This document shows, one piece after another, positions 48,970 through 57,156 of a stretch of 64,000 bases of DNA. The notes beneath the pieces are model-generated. The model had not been told where the DNA came from. It ran no database searches and saw only the letters and a list, made by a program, of their open reading frames with translations. Origin of the DNA: JAPLST01 sp964397565 (GTDB lineage Bacteria > Auribacterota > UBA3054 > JAPLST01); NCBI GenBank assembly GCA_964397565.1, contig CAYNJC010000021.1, positions 1-64,000 of the forward strand, written 5' to 3'. Made by a program: the position numbers and the translations under genes. Numbering within the stretch: the first letter of the stretch is position 1; each line of letters begins with the position of its first letter.

Positions 48970-51678
48970 TCATTGTGTGCCGACGAATTTTCTCGGCGCG
49001 GCACACGTTACTAAAGAGCCAGCCGCACAATCGACATTTTTTGTCGATTGTCGCTGCGCGGCAATGCGCCTGCGCACCAGGCCCAGCAGCACAAGCGCAC
49101 TGGCGATGCCGCCGACTTCCGGCACCGATTCATAGGCGCCCATGTCAACCCGCCCGCCTTGCACGCGGGGATTGCCGGCACGATCCGTTGCGCCAGACAT
49201 CCACGGCAAATTCGTGCCGGCATTGATGCAGGGCGAGCCGGCAGCGAGGCGATAGTCCCCAACCACAAATTCAGGCGGAACGCTGATATTGCCATTCGTG
49301 CCGGCCAGTAAATCAGGGCAACAACAATAGGCACACGCGATTGTGCCGGTTACGCCGGGCTCATTGGGCAGCACGATGTTCGCGCTGCTCCCATATATAA
49401 TTGAATTGATCGCCGTGCCGTTTTCTCCGCAATAGACGGCAACGCCATTAGCCACGTTCCAATTATACGCTGCCGTACAACTGCTGAGGGTACCGTCACG
49501 CCGGCAATACACCGCACTGCCTTGTAAACCAAAATTGTTATAGAGTACACTGTTGATGATCAAGCTGTCTTCTTCACAATAGACGCCCGCGCCAAGCTCG
49601 GCATCGCAACCCATAATTGTGCATCTGCTGACCGTGCTAGGATACAGGGCGCACACGCCGGCGCCATATTGCGCGGAACAATTCCGAATGATGCAATTGT
49701 CCAGCGTGCTGGCCGCGTCAAGCAGTGCGCCGCCGCCACGAACCGCAGTCGGCCCAAGCCACTCCTGAGAATCCGTCGTACCGTTCGACAAGGTGAAGCC
49801 GCTCACAATGGCGTCATCCGCATAGACGGCAATGCAGCGCACCAAGCCGTTGGTTGGATAGGTGGGCCGACGCTCGCCACTGATGCTGGTCAACTCCGGT
49901 CCGTTGACACTGCGCAGCGTGAGCGGCTTTGCGATCACCACCCGATTTGACAATACGCTGGTGAAGTACGTTCTACCACCGGTCGCATAGTTGCCATTAC
50001 TTACCAGCACCACATTGCCTGGAATGCATGCATCAACGGCATCCTGAATGACCGTTGCCGCCGCTGCCCAGTTGGTATACGGAAATGCCGGTGTCGGGTT
50101 GTAAGCATTGACAAAATAACCGCGTTCAATGACCGACACCAGCGCAGTGGCAGACACACCGGCGGGATAGCTGGTGTTGTAGGCCGTCAGAATTACAGCA
50201 TGCATGCCCGTGGTATTCCATGCATGGATGACCGTCGCACAGTTTGTGACCCAGTATCGGTCGTCAAAGCGCCACACATACTGGGTGACCTTGCCGTCAA
50301 TGTCCGCATTGCAGTTCATCCGGCACTGCGGTGCCACCTCCGTAAAGACGCCGCCGATGGCGACGGTCAGGGCGCCGCTGAGCGCATTGTCCCACACTTC
50401 ATCGCAGCCCATCGCCGGTGGTGTTTTCCATGACTCCCCATCCAGGTCGCAGCCCGGGCCCAGCGCAAGGCCCGCACCGCGGCAGGGCGAGTTGGTGGCA
50501 AGATGCGAGGACGTCAGCAGCAAGGGATCATTGGTGATATTGCCACGCACACCATGCAGCAGTTCGGGACAACAAACATAATTAAAGGACTGTAGCGCAG
50601 AAGTGATTTCAACATTGCGCGGGGTGTTGTGATAGACAATTGTGTTGGTTACCGCAGATGCAGTGTCTAAATATATGCCCGCGCCAAACCAGGCGCGATT
50701 GTCCGTCACGGTGCAGTTTTGAACAACACTGGCGTAAAGCGATGCAATGCCACCACCGTACTCAGCAACGTTGTCGTGTATCGCCGCTGCGCCGACAACA
50801 GCATGGGTTGACATCTGGACCCCGCCACCAATATTGGCTTTGTTCCTGGCAATATCGCACTGCGAGATAGTACCCGCCGCGCAATAGACGCCACCGCCAC
50901 CTGGCGCCGTGTTGTCCCTGATCTTACACATGACCACACGGCCTCTATCACAATAGACACCACCGCCCAAAATGGCGGTGTTCCCCTGCAGTGTGCTATT
51001 GCTCACCATCCCACCAGACGAACAAAATGCGCCGCCGCCTCTATATGCGGTATTGTTTTCAATAATGCAATTGACCGCTGCACCTGTAGACATACAAAAT
51101 GCTCCACCACCATATCCGCATGCCGAGTTGCTGTAAATGACACATGCGGATATCATTGCTTGGGTCCCGCAGAAAACGCCACCAGCAAACGAACTCGCGT
51201 AGTTGTAAGAGACAACAGAGTTGCTGAGCGTTGCCCCATATTCCATATAAACACCGCCGCCGCTGGATGTTTCAGCCGTGTATCCATTGGAAATGGTGAA
51301 CCCGGACATGAACGCCGACCCCAACATATACACGCCCCGCACCGCCGCTGGACCATTGCTGGCGTTTGCATCCGGATTGCCGACAATCGACGTGCCAGCC
51401 GGCCCATTGACGCTGCGCAGCACGATTGCTTTGGTGATGCACACCCGATTGCTGACACCTGCTTGCACCGCGCCGCCAGTGGCATACACGCCATTGGTGA
51501 CCACCACTTCGTCGCCATCACTGCACACGTCAACCGCGGCTTGAATGTTCGTGGCCGCAGACACCCAGTTGGTAAACGGTGCGCTATGTGCGCCGGTCAG
51601 TGCCACATAGCGCGTGGCTGCCCCGGCCCACGCCGCAGCCAACCAGACCATCCCGCACCATCTGACAATCGTCTTCAT
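48970..51678 (-). CDS. Beta-helix surface protein with degenerate PEP-CTERM end
   Basis: 902-residue exported protein. Signal peptide to about residue 20; two similar halves each begin with a TNWxxAATxIQxAVDxC block followed by GVYATGG or GNYATGG and beta-helix rungs with GGGVYC and NNTAYRGGG; a PKD-like stretch (TQYVWRFDDRYWVTNC) joins them. The C-terminus reads GAYESVPEVGGIASALVLLGLVRRR, a PEP-CTERM with VPEV instead of VPEP. After RRR the frame continues into the small palindrome (STKNV) for 30 more residues, which would bury the anchor signal. Sorting may be impaired. Confidence 0.8.
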   Translation of the reverse strand: MKTIVRWCGMVWLAAAWAGAATRYVALTGAHSAPFTNWVSAATNIQAAVDVCSDGDEVVVTNGVYATGGAVQAGVSNRVCITKAIVLRSVNGPAGTSIVGNPDANASNGPAAVRGVYMLGSAFMSGFTISNGYTAETSSGGGVYMEYGATLSNSVVSYNYASSFAGGVFCGTQAMISACVIYSNSACGYGGGAFCMSTGAAVNCIIENNTAYRGGGAFCSSGGMVSNSTLQGNTAILGGGVYCDRGRVVMCKIRDNTAPGGGGVYCAAGTISQCDIARNKANIGGGVQMSTHAVVGAAAIHDNVAEYGGGIASLYASVVQNCTVTDNRAWFGAGIYLDTASAVTNTIVYHNTPRNVEITSALQSFNYVCCPELLHGVRGNITNDPLLLTSSHLATNSPCRGAGLALGPGCDLDGESWKTPPAMGCDEVWDNALSGALTVAIGGVFTEVAPQCRMNCNADIDGKVTQYVWRFDDRYWVTNCATVIHAWNTTGMHAVILTAYNTSYPAGVSATALVSVIERGYFVNAYNPTPAFPYTNWAAAATVIQDAVDACIPGNVVLVSNGNYATGGRTYFTSVLSNRVVIAKPLTLRSVNGPELTSISGERRPTYPTNGLVRCIAVYADDAIVSGFTLSNGTTDSQEWLGPTAVRGGGALLDAASTLDNCIIRNCSAQYGAGVCALYPSTVSRCTIMGCDAELGAGVYCEEDSLIINSVLYNNFGLQGSAVYCRRDGTLSSCTAAYNWNVANGVAVYCGENGTAINSIIYGSSANIVLPNEPGVTGTIACAYCCCPDLLAGTNGNISVPPEFVVGDYRLAAGSPCINAGTNLPWMSGATDRAGNPRVQGGRVDMGAYESVPEVGGIASALVLLGLVRRRIAAQRQSTKNVDCAAGSLVTCAAPRKFVGTQ
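49029..49049. repeat. Perfect small palindrome inside the beta-helix gene
   Basis: Arms AATCGACA and TGTCGATT, T5 loop. In frame just after the PEP-CTERM arginines, it reads STKNV as in the GNAT-like gene. Confidence 0.75.
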
Positions 51679-51733
51679 ATTTTGCCCGCAATTCGGCTAA
51701 TTCTTCTTCGCACCTTCGCGTCTGCGTGGCGCG

Positions 51734-53623
51734 TCAACCCTTCAGCCAGCGCGCGTGCCAGCGGTGCAGCACGAACAGATTCCATAGCGGCGCCGCGTGG
51801 CTGGCCGTACCTTGCAGATGCTCCCGCAGCAGGCGCTCGCACAACTCGGGCGAGATCAAGCCGGCGGCTTGCACATTCGCGCGTGACAGCGTCTCGGAAA
51901 ATTGTGCGCGCAATTTGTCGCGGATCCAGCGCTTGACCGGAATGCCGAACCCCCATTTTTTGCGGTGAATGAACGCGCGCGGATAATACTTCTCGGCCAC
52001 GCGCTTCAGCAAGTGTTTCGTCCGCATGGTCGGCACATGCAGGCGTGACGGCATGCGCGCGGCTAATTCGATCACGTCGGTGTCCATGAACGGTTCACGC
52101 ACTTCGAGCGAGGCCAGCATGCTGGCGCGATCGACTTTGACATTAAAATCATCCTGCATCAGCAGCGTGAAGTCGAGGTGCATCGTCCGGCTGACAATAT
52201 CGTCCGGGCCGCAATAGTCGGCGTCGCGCTGCAACACCGGCGCCAGCGCGGCTGCATCCACGGGCGCGCCCAGCAGCTCCTGAAATTGTTCCGGCAGGAA
52301 GGGTGAAACCCAGAATTGATTACGCAAGGCCGGATGTTCATCAAGCGAGTGGAAAAACGCGCCGACTTTGCCCTGGCCAAGCAAGACACTGCCATCCGGT
52401 GACGGCAACATTCGCAACGGCTTTTCCAGCAGCCAGGTGCGCAGGCCGCGCGGCATGCGCGCCAGCAGCGCCGCCCAGCGCTGCGCGAAATATTTCGGAT
52501 AGCCGCCAAAGACTTCGTCGCCGCCGTCGCCCGCTAGCGCCACGGTCACGTGCTGGCGCGTCAAAGACGAGACCACATGCGTCGGAATGATCGAGGAATC
52601 GGCCATCGGCTCGTCCATGTTGTCGAGCACGCGGTCGAGCACGTCGAGCATGCCGTCCACGCTCAAATGGAATTCGTGATGATCGGTGCCCATCAGCTTG
52701 GCGGCCCAGCGCGACCAGTGCGATTCGTCATAGGCACGATCATCGAACACAACGCTGAAGGTTTTTACCGCCTTGGGCGGCATCAGTTGGCACATCTGCG
52801 CGACGATCAAACTCGAATCGACGCCGCCGCTGAGAAAGACGCCCAGCGGCACATCGGCTTCGAGCCGGCGCTGCACGGCCGTGCGCAGCGTGGCATCCAC
52901 GCGCGCGATCCATTCGCGTTCCGGCGCGCGCTCGGGCGGATTCGCAAACGTGTGCGTCCAATAGCGCCGCGGCGGCTGGGCCACGCCGTCGTCAATCACC
53001 ATATAGTGCGCTTCCTCGAGTTTCTTGACGCCGCGCAGGATCGAGCGCGGCGTCCAGACGCACGAGAACAGCAGGTATTGCTGCAACGCGAGCGGGTCAA
53101 TTTCGCGCGCAAGGCCGGGATATTGCAGCACCGCTTTCAGTTCCGAGCCAAAGACAAACGCGTTGGCTGCATCGGCATAATACAACGGCTTCTTGCCCGC
53201 CCGATCACGCGCCAAGACAAGCCGCCGGCGCGGCGCATCATATATGGCAATGGCGAACATGCCGTGCAATTTGGCAAAGCACTCAAGGCCAAACTGCTCG
53301 TAGGCATGCACGATGACTTCGGTGTCAGACTTGGTGTAGAAGCGGTGGCCGGCGGCGCGCAGTTGCGCGCGCAGCGCGTGGAAATCATAAATCTCGCCGT
53401 TGAACACAACCCAGACGGTCTGATCCTCATTGCGGATTGGCTGATGCCCGCTGGTCAAGTCGATGATTGACAGGCGCCGCATGGCCAGGCCGACGTTGTC
53501 GTGTAAGTACGTGCCGGCGTCGTCCGGCCCGCGATGCACCATGGTGTTGTTCATCGCCGTCAGCGTCGCCAGCGGGTCGGCCAGCGCGCCGCGCCGATCA
53601 AGAAAGCCGCAGATGCCGCACAT
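51734..53623 (-). CDS. asnB: Asparagine synthetase (glutamine-hydrolysing)
   Basis: 629-residue class-II amidotransferase. Cys2 nucleophile after the start (MCGICGF), glutaminase motifs MVHRGPDDAG and FNGEIYDFH, and the PPi-loop FLSGGVDSS (263-271) with ALAGDGGDEVFGGYPKYF. It converts aspartate to asparagine with glutamine as nitrogen donor; related enzymes in exopolysaccharide/exosortase clusters amidate sugar or peptide precursors, and a GT2 gene follows here. ATG 53623 has a GAGGT site. Confidence 0.9.
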   Translation of the reverse strand: MCGICGFLDRRGALADPLATLTAMNNTMVHRGPDDAGTYLHDNVGLAMRRLSIIDLTSGHQPIRNEDQTVWVVFNGEIYDFHALRAQLRAAGHRFYTKSDTEVIVHAYEQFGLECFAKLHGMFAIAIYDAPRRRLVLARDRAGKKPLYYADAANAFVFGSELKAVLQYPGLAREIDPLALQQYLLFSCVWTPRSILRGVKKLEEAHYMVIDDGVAQPPRRYWTHTFANPPERAPEREWIARVDATLRTAVQRRLEADVPLGVFLSGGVDSSLIVAQMCQLMPPKAVKTFSVVFDDRAYDESHWSRWAAKLMGTDHHEFHLSVDGMLDVLDRVLDNMDEPMADSSIIPTHVVSSLTRQHVTVALAGDGGDEVFGGYPKYFAQRWAALLARMPRGLRTWLLEKPLRMLPSPDGSVLLGQGKVGAFFHSLDEHPALRNQFWVSPFLPEQFQELLGAPVDAAALAPVLQRDADYCGPDDIVSRTMHLDFTLLMQDDFNVKVDRASMLASLEVREPFMDTDVIELAARMPSRLHVPTMRTKHLLKRVAEKYYPRAFIHRKKWGFGIPVKRWIRDKLRAQFSETLSRANVQAAGLISPELCERLLREHLQGTASHAAPLWNLFVLHRWHARWLKG

Positions 53624-54205
53624 AATACCTCGAGAGCTTCATGGTTAGTATTATACTGAAAACCCGCTGTTCTGTTTTGTTTTCAGTTTGCAGTTTGCAG
53701 TTTTCGGTTATCGCTTGACGCAGCCTTCCGCACGCCGCGTGGAGAACAATCGTCCGCAACGACGGATTTCGACATCTCTTGTTCGATATTCGTCATTTGC
53801 CTCATGCTGTGGGCGCGGCGCTCTGATCCGCGAATGAATTCAACGTCGCAGAGCGACGTTCCTACAGCTCGGACTTACTTCATCATTCAATATTCCTTGT
53901 TCAAGATTCGACGGTTGATGCATGCGGTGACCGCGTCGCTGCAATCTCCCTGCAGCGGCTGCGCCGTACCACCAACGGCGGTAGGAGTACCCCGGCTTGG
54001 CGGGGGGAGGGATTTTCTCTCGGCTGACATGGCAGGCACGCAGGCAAAATCCCCCTGCCCCCTTTTAAAAAGGGGGACGGCAGCGCGAGTCGCCGGAACC
54101 GGGGTGGCGCAATGCCCGCCGTACTTCGTCATTCGGCATTCCTTGTTCAAGATTCGATATTCCCCAGATCCGGCGGTGGTGCTGCGTGTGCTTGCGGCAA
54201 CATTG
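53624..54205. other. Repeat-rich asnB-GT2 spacer, first part
   Basis: A minus-strand -10 (TATAAT, 53655-53650) for asnB; heptad tracts at 53681-53708 (TTTCAGT, TTGCAGT, TTGCAGT, TTTCGGT), 53768-53802, 53879-53920 (TTCATCA, TTCAATA, TTCCTTG, TTCAAGA, TTCGACG, GTTGATG) and 54125-54166 (TTCGTCA, TTCGGCA, TTCCTTG, TTCAAGA, TTCGATA, TTCCCCA); hairpins AACGTCGC/GCGACGTT (53842-53860) and CCCCCTTTT/AAAAGGGGG near 54060. No gene. Confidence 0.65.
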
Positions 54206-54320
54206 AGACCCCCACGATCCCGCCGTTGACGGGATCGTGGGTGAATGAGATTGAGTGAAAAGGCGTGCCGGCGTTCTTTTCTCAATCTCTGCTTCCACCG
54301 AGGCAAGCTCGGTGGGGAGC
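54206..54320 (+). repeat. Three-stem repeat element, copy 1
   Basis: Hairpin 1 CCCACGATCCCG/CGGGATCGTGGG, middle stem GAGATTGAG/CTCAATCTC extended by GAAAA/TTTTC, hairpin 2 CCACCGAG/CTCGGTGG. The constant segments (GTGGGTGAATGAGATTG, TTCCACCG) match the 109-bp units at 55.4 kb while stem sequences differ in a pairing-preserving way. Confidence 0.75.
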
Positions 54321-54360
54321 TACAAATATACCACCGCCGGATCTGGGTATTCCCGCCCGC

Positions 54361-54389
54361 TTGCCTGTTGGCGCGCGAATCGCTATACT
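54361..54389 (+). promoter_or_regulatory. Promoter of the GT2 gene, probably leaderless
   Basis: TTGCCT (54361-54366), 17-nt spacer, TATACT (54384-54389), seven nt, then ATG 54397. Confidence 0.6.
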
Positions 54390-54396
54390 ACTGGCC

Positions 54397-55344
54397 ATGA
54401 CAACCACGGTGCCTATGCGTGTCTCGGTCGCGGTCATCACCGCCAATCGCAGCGAGTTGCTGAGCGCCTGCCTGCGCTCGTTGCAGGCCGGCACGTATCC
54501 GCTCCACGAAATCCTGGTGTACGACAATGGCTCGACCGACGACACCGCCGCGCGCCTGGCCGCCGAATTCCCCACCGCGCGCCACATCCGGCACAAACGC
54601 AATATGGGGCTTTCATATTGTCACAACCGCGCCATGCACGAGTTCAGCGGCGATTGTGTTTTTCTGGTGGACGATGACAACGAAGCCGCGCCCGACATGC
54701 TCGAGCAAATCGTGCGGCACCTGTATGCGCCGGGCCACGAGCGCATCGGCATTGTCGGCCCGGTTATCAAAGATTTCTATGCCAAGGAAAATGTAGTGCT
54801 GACGGGCGGCGCCACCAGTTTGTGGACCGGCCGCAATCTGCTGAGCACCAAGTGCCTGGCCGATGCGCCGGCGATCATGCCAAGTCTGCGCGCGCCTAAT
54901 TCAACGCTGATACGGCGCGAGGTCATTGACGAAATCGGCTATATGGATGAGCTGTTATTTTCAACTTCGGCGGACGAAGACTACATCCGGCGCATGGCTG
55001 CGCGCGGCTGGCACTGTGAATTCGTGCGTGACGCCGTTATTTATCACAAAGCCAAACCGTCCGACACCTATGCCCGCCAAGTCGGTCTGACCAATCCGGC
55101 GCGGGCATACATTCTGGCGCGCAATCGCACGATTCTCATCCGGCGCTACGGTCGTTGGTATCAGTTGCTGGCATTTTTATGCGTGGGGCAATGGCTGTGG
55201 CATGCCTTTTATCTGTATGTGCTCGTGCTGCGCTCGCCCGATGCGTGCATGCGGCGCGCCTATCTGCGCGGGATCCGCGACGCCTGGCGCTATTGCATGA
55301 CCGGCGCGCTGCCGCCGCTCGACGCCGTGCTGGCGCTGTTGTGA
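54397..55344 (+). CDS. GT2-family glycosyltransferase
   Basis: 315-residue inverting glycosyltransferase of GT-A fold: VSVAVITANRSELLSACLRSL, VYDNGSTDDT, NMGLSYCHNRAM, the metal-binding FLVDDDN and the acceptor motif SADEDYIRRMAARGW. A hydrophobic C-terminal segment (LAFLCVGQWLWHAFYLYVLVL) suggests membrane association. It probably transfers a sugar to a polysaccharide or glycolipid; it faces asnB divergently. The ATG at 54397 is preferred to 54265, which lies in repeat DNA. Confidence 0.88.
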   Translation: MTTTVPMRVSVAVITANRSELLSACLRSLQAGTYPLHEILVYDNGSTDDTAARLAAEFPTARHIRHKRNMGLSYCHNRAMHEFSGDCVFLVDDDNEAAPDMLEQIVRHLYAPGHERIGIVGPVIKDFYAKENVVLTGGATSLWTGRNLLSTKCLADAPAIMPSLRAPNSTLIRREVIDEIGYMDELLFSTSADEDYIRRMAARGWHCEFVRDAVIYHKAKPSDTYARQVGLTNPARAYILARNRTILIRRYGRWYQLLAFLCVGQWLWHAFYLYVLVLRSPDACMRRAYLRGIRDAWRYCMTGALPPLDAVLALL

Positions 55345-55352
55345 TTTTTTTG

Positions 55353-55603
55353 CAGACCCCCACGGCCTTGCGCCGTGGGTGAATGAGATTGGGCGAACGC
55401 CGTGTGCCGGCTATTCTCAATCTTGCCTTCCACCGGCACAAGGCCGGTGGGGAGGCAAACACAGACCCCCACGGCCTTGCGCCGTGGGTGAATGAGATTG
55501 GGCGAACACCACGTGCCGGCTATTCTCAATCTTGCCTTCCACCGGCACAAGGCCGGTGGGGAGGCAAACGCAGACCAGCACGGCTTTGCGCCGTGGGGGT
55601 TAC
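55353..55603 (+). repeat. Tandem 109-bp three-stem elements (2.3 units)
   Basis: Units start at 55353, 55462 and 55571 (partial). Each full unit has hairpin 1 CCCACGGC/GCCGTGGG, middle stem AGATTG/CAATCT and hairpin 2 CCACCGGC/GCCGGTGG. Relation to the copy at 54206 and, reversed and degraded, 56996-57053. No gene lies here. Confidence 0.85.
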
Positions 55604-55620
55604 TCAAACAAGGCTGCTGC

Positions 55621-56697
55621 TCAGCGCGTAAAGCCCCACTCCAGCAGCGCTTTGACAAAATCATCGCGCACGCGCTTGTGCTTGACGCCAATCACGACCG
55701 CGATCAGGCGCTGGCCATTGCGGGTGGCCGTCACGGTCACGGAAAAACCGGCCCGGCTGTAATAGCCCGTCTTCAGCCCGTCCACGCCGCGCACACTTTG
55801 CACCAGCCGATTGTGATTGACCAAGTTGAATGTGCCGTTGCGAAACGTATCGGTCCAGGTGCCGGCCCATTGCATTAACACGCGATGCTTTAAGGCCTCG
55901 CGCGCCAGCAAGGCCATATCCAGCGCGGTGCTGACATTGTTGGCGCCGCCGCGACCCGGCAAGCCGTGCGGATTGTAGTAGCGCGTGTGCTGCATGCCCA
56001 GTGCTCGTGCGCGCGCATTCATCAATTGCACAAACGCGCGCTCCGAGCCCGCCACCGTCTCGGCAATCGCATAGGCCGCGTCGTTCGCGCTGACAATCAT
56101 CAAGGCCTTCAGCAATTCCGCCAAGGTAAATGCCTCGCCGTGTTTCAGATACACCTGACTGCCGCCAATCAGGGCCGCACTGCGCGAGATCTTGACGGTA
56201 TGATTGAGCGACAAGGCCTTGCGCTGCACGGCTTCGAGCGCCAGGACCGCGGTCATCACCTTGGTCATCGAGGCGATTTCGCGCGGGCTGCGCGCATTTT
56301 TTGACCAGAGCACGCGGCCGGACGTCGCATTGATCAAAATCCCGGCTGGGATGAGCGCCACGTTTTTGAGCGCAATATCGTTGCCGTTGCGCGCGCCGTC
56401 ATACGACCAGACGCGCGCAAAGCCATCCCGCCCGGCCAATTGCTGCACGACCGGCGCCGGCAAGAGCTGGGGTACCGGCGGCGCCAGCGGCGCGGCCGCC
56501 GGCACGCGCAATCTGCGTTCCTGCTGGGGAAACGCGGTCGGCGTATACGGCAGATTGGTGAACAGCAGCACCGGCGGTTGCAGGGCTGCTGGCGGCGGCA
56601 CGGGCGTGCGCTCCTCAAGCAAAAGCCACGCGCAGATGGCGATCACCGCCATCCCGAAGATCAGGAGCATGCCATGAAGTAATTTGTGGGCCAGCAT
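55621..56697 (-). CDS. dacA: D-alanyl-D-alanine carboxypeptidase (PBP5/6 type)
   Basis: 358 residues. One N-terminal transmembrane anchor (LIFGMAVIAICAWLLL), a proline/alanine-rich linker to about 100, then a serine peptidase S11 domain: SMTK with Ser143 and Lys146, SAN at 203-205, and KTG at 309-311 in DGLKTGYYSRAGF. It trims the terminal D-Ala of peptidoglycan stem peptides in the periplasm. It lacks the C-terminal PBP5_C beta domain and amphipathic helix; the N-terminal anchor replaces them. Confidence 0.9.
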   Translation of the reverse strand: MLAHKLLHGMLLIFGMAVIAICAWLLLEERTPVPPPAALQPPVLLFTNLPYTPTAFPQQERRLRVPAAAPLAPPVPQLLPAPVVQQLAGRDGFARVWSYDGARNGNDIALKNVALIPAGILINATSGRVLWSKNARSPREIASMTKVMTAVLALEAVQRKALSLNHTVKISRSAALIGGSQVYLKHGEAFTLAELLKALMIVSANDAAYAIAETVAGSERAFVQLMNARARALGMQHTRYYNPHGLPGRGGANNVSTALDMALLAREALKHRVLMQWAGTWTDTFRNGTFNLVNHNRLVQSVRGVDGLKTGYYSRAGFSVTVTATRNGQRLIAVVIGVKHKRVRDDFVKALLEWGFTR

Positions 56698-56727
56698 TGT
56701 AATGCGCGTGTCAAAGGGGCGCGCGTC

Positions 56728-56756
56728 ATTATAGTGGAAGTTGCCGTGCGCGTCAA
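56728..56756 (-). promoter_or_regulatory. Promoter of dacA
   Basis: Minus strand TTGACG (56756-56751), 17-nt spacer, TATAAT (56733-56728), about 25-nt leader. Confidence 0.75.
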
Positions 56757-57156
56757 ATCACAAATACTTTCACCAATTCTTTGGCCGCGAAAGAATTGAG
56801 AATGCTGGTGCTTCAATGTGGGAGCCGCCTCCGTGCGGCGATTCTGCTGCAGCGGGGCATGGAAGCCCCTCCCATCCCGCCGTTGGCGGGATCGCCGCCG
56901 TTGGCGGGACTGGCTGGTGCCTTAGCTGACCCAAGGCCAGCAGCAACAATCCGGCAGCTGCGGCAAGAAAGAGAAATGAGGAGGAAGGCCGGCGCGTTTT
57001 TACTCAATCTCATTCACCCACGATCCCGCCGCCGGCGGGACCGTGGGGGTCTGGCAGAAAGTGAATGATGAGTGTCCAGCACGCAGCATGTAGCACTTGA
57101 TATGATCTTGTTCTGCATTCATCATTCATCATTCATCATTTCCGCAGAGAGAGATT
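56757..57156. other. Repeat-rich dacA-lipoprotein spacer
   Basis: TCCCGCCGTTGGCGGGA twice (56875-56912), a reversed, partial three-stem element (56996-57053, hairpin CCCACGG/CCGTGGG side conserved), and a heptad tract 57077-57146 (CAGCACG, CAGCATG, TAGCACT ... TCATCAT three times). No gene. Confidence 0.65.

Noticed and set aside
55320..55352. Rho-independent terminator after the GT2 gene
   Set aside because: A T7 run at the stop codon has no preceding hairpin.
55353..55603. Possible CRISPR array
   Set aside because: 109-bp contiguous tandem units without spacers; no cas genes.
14746..56796. Shared CCGCGAAAGAATT at 14749 and 56785
   Set aside because: Too short (about 13 bp) and only two sites; may be chance.
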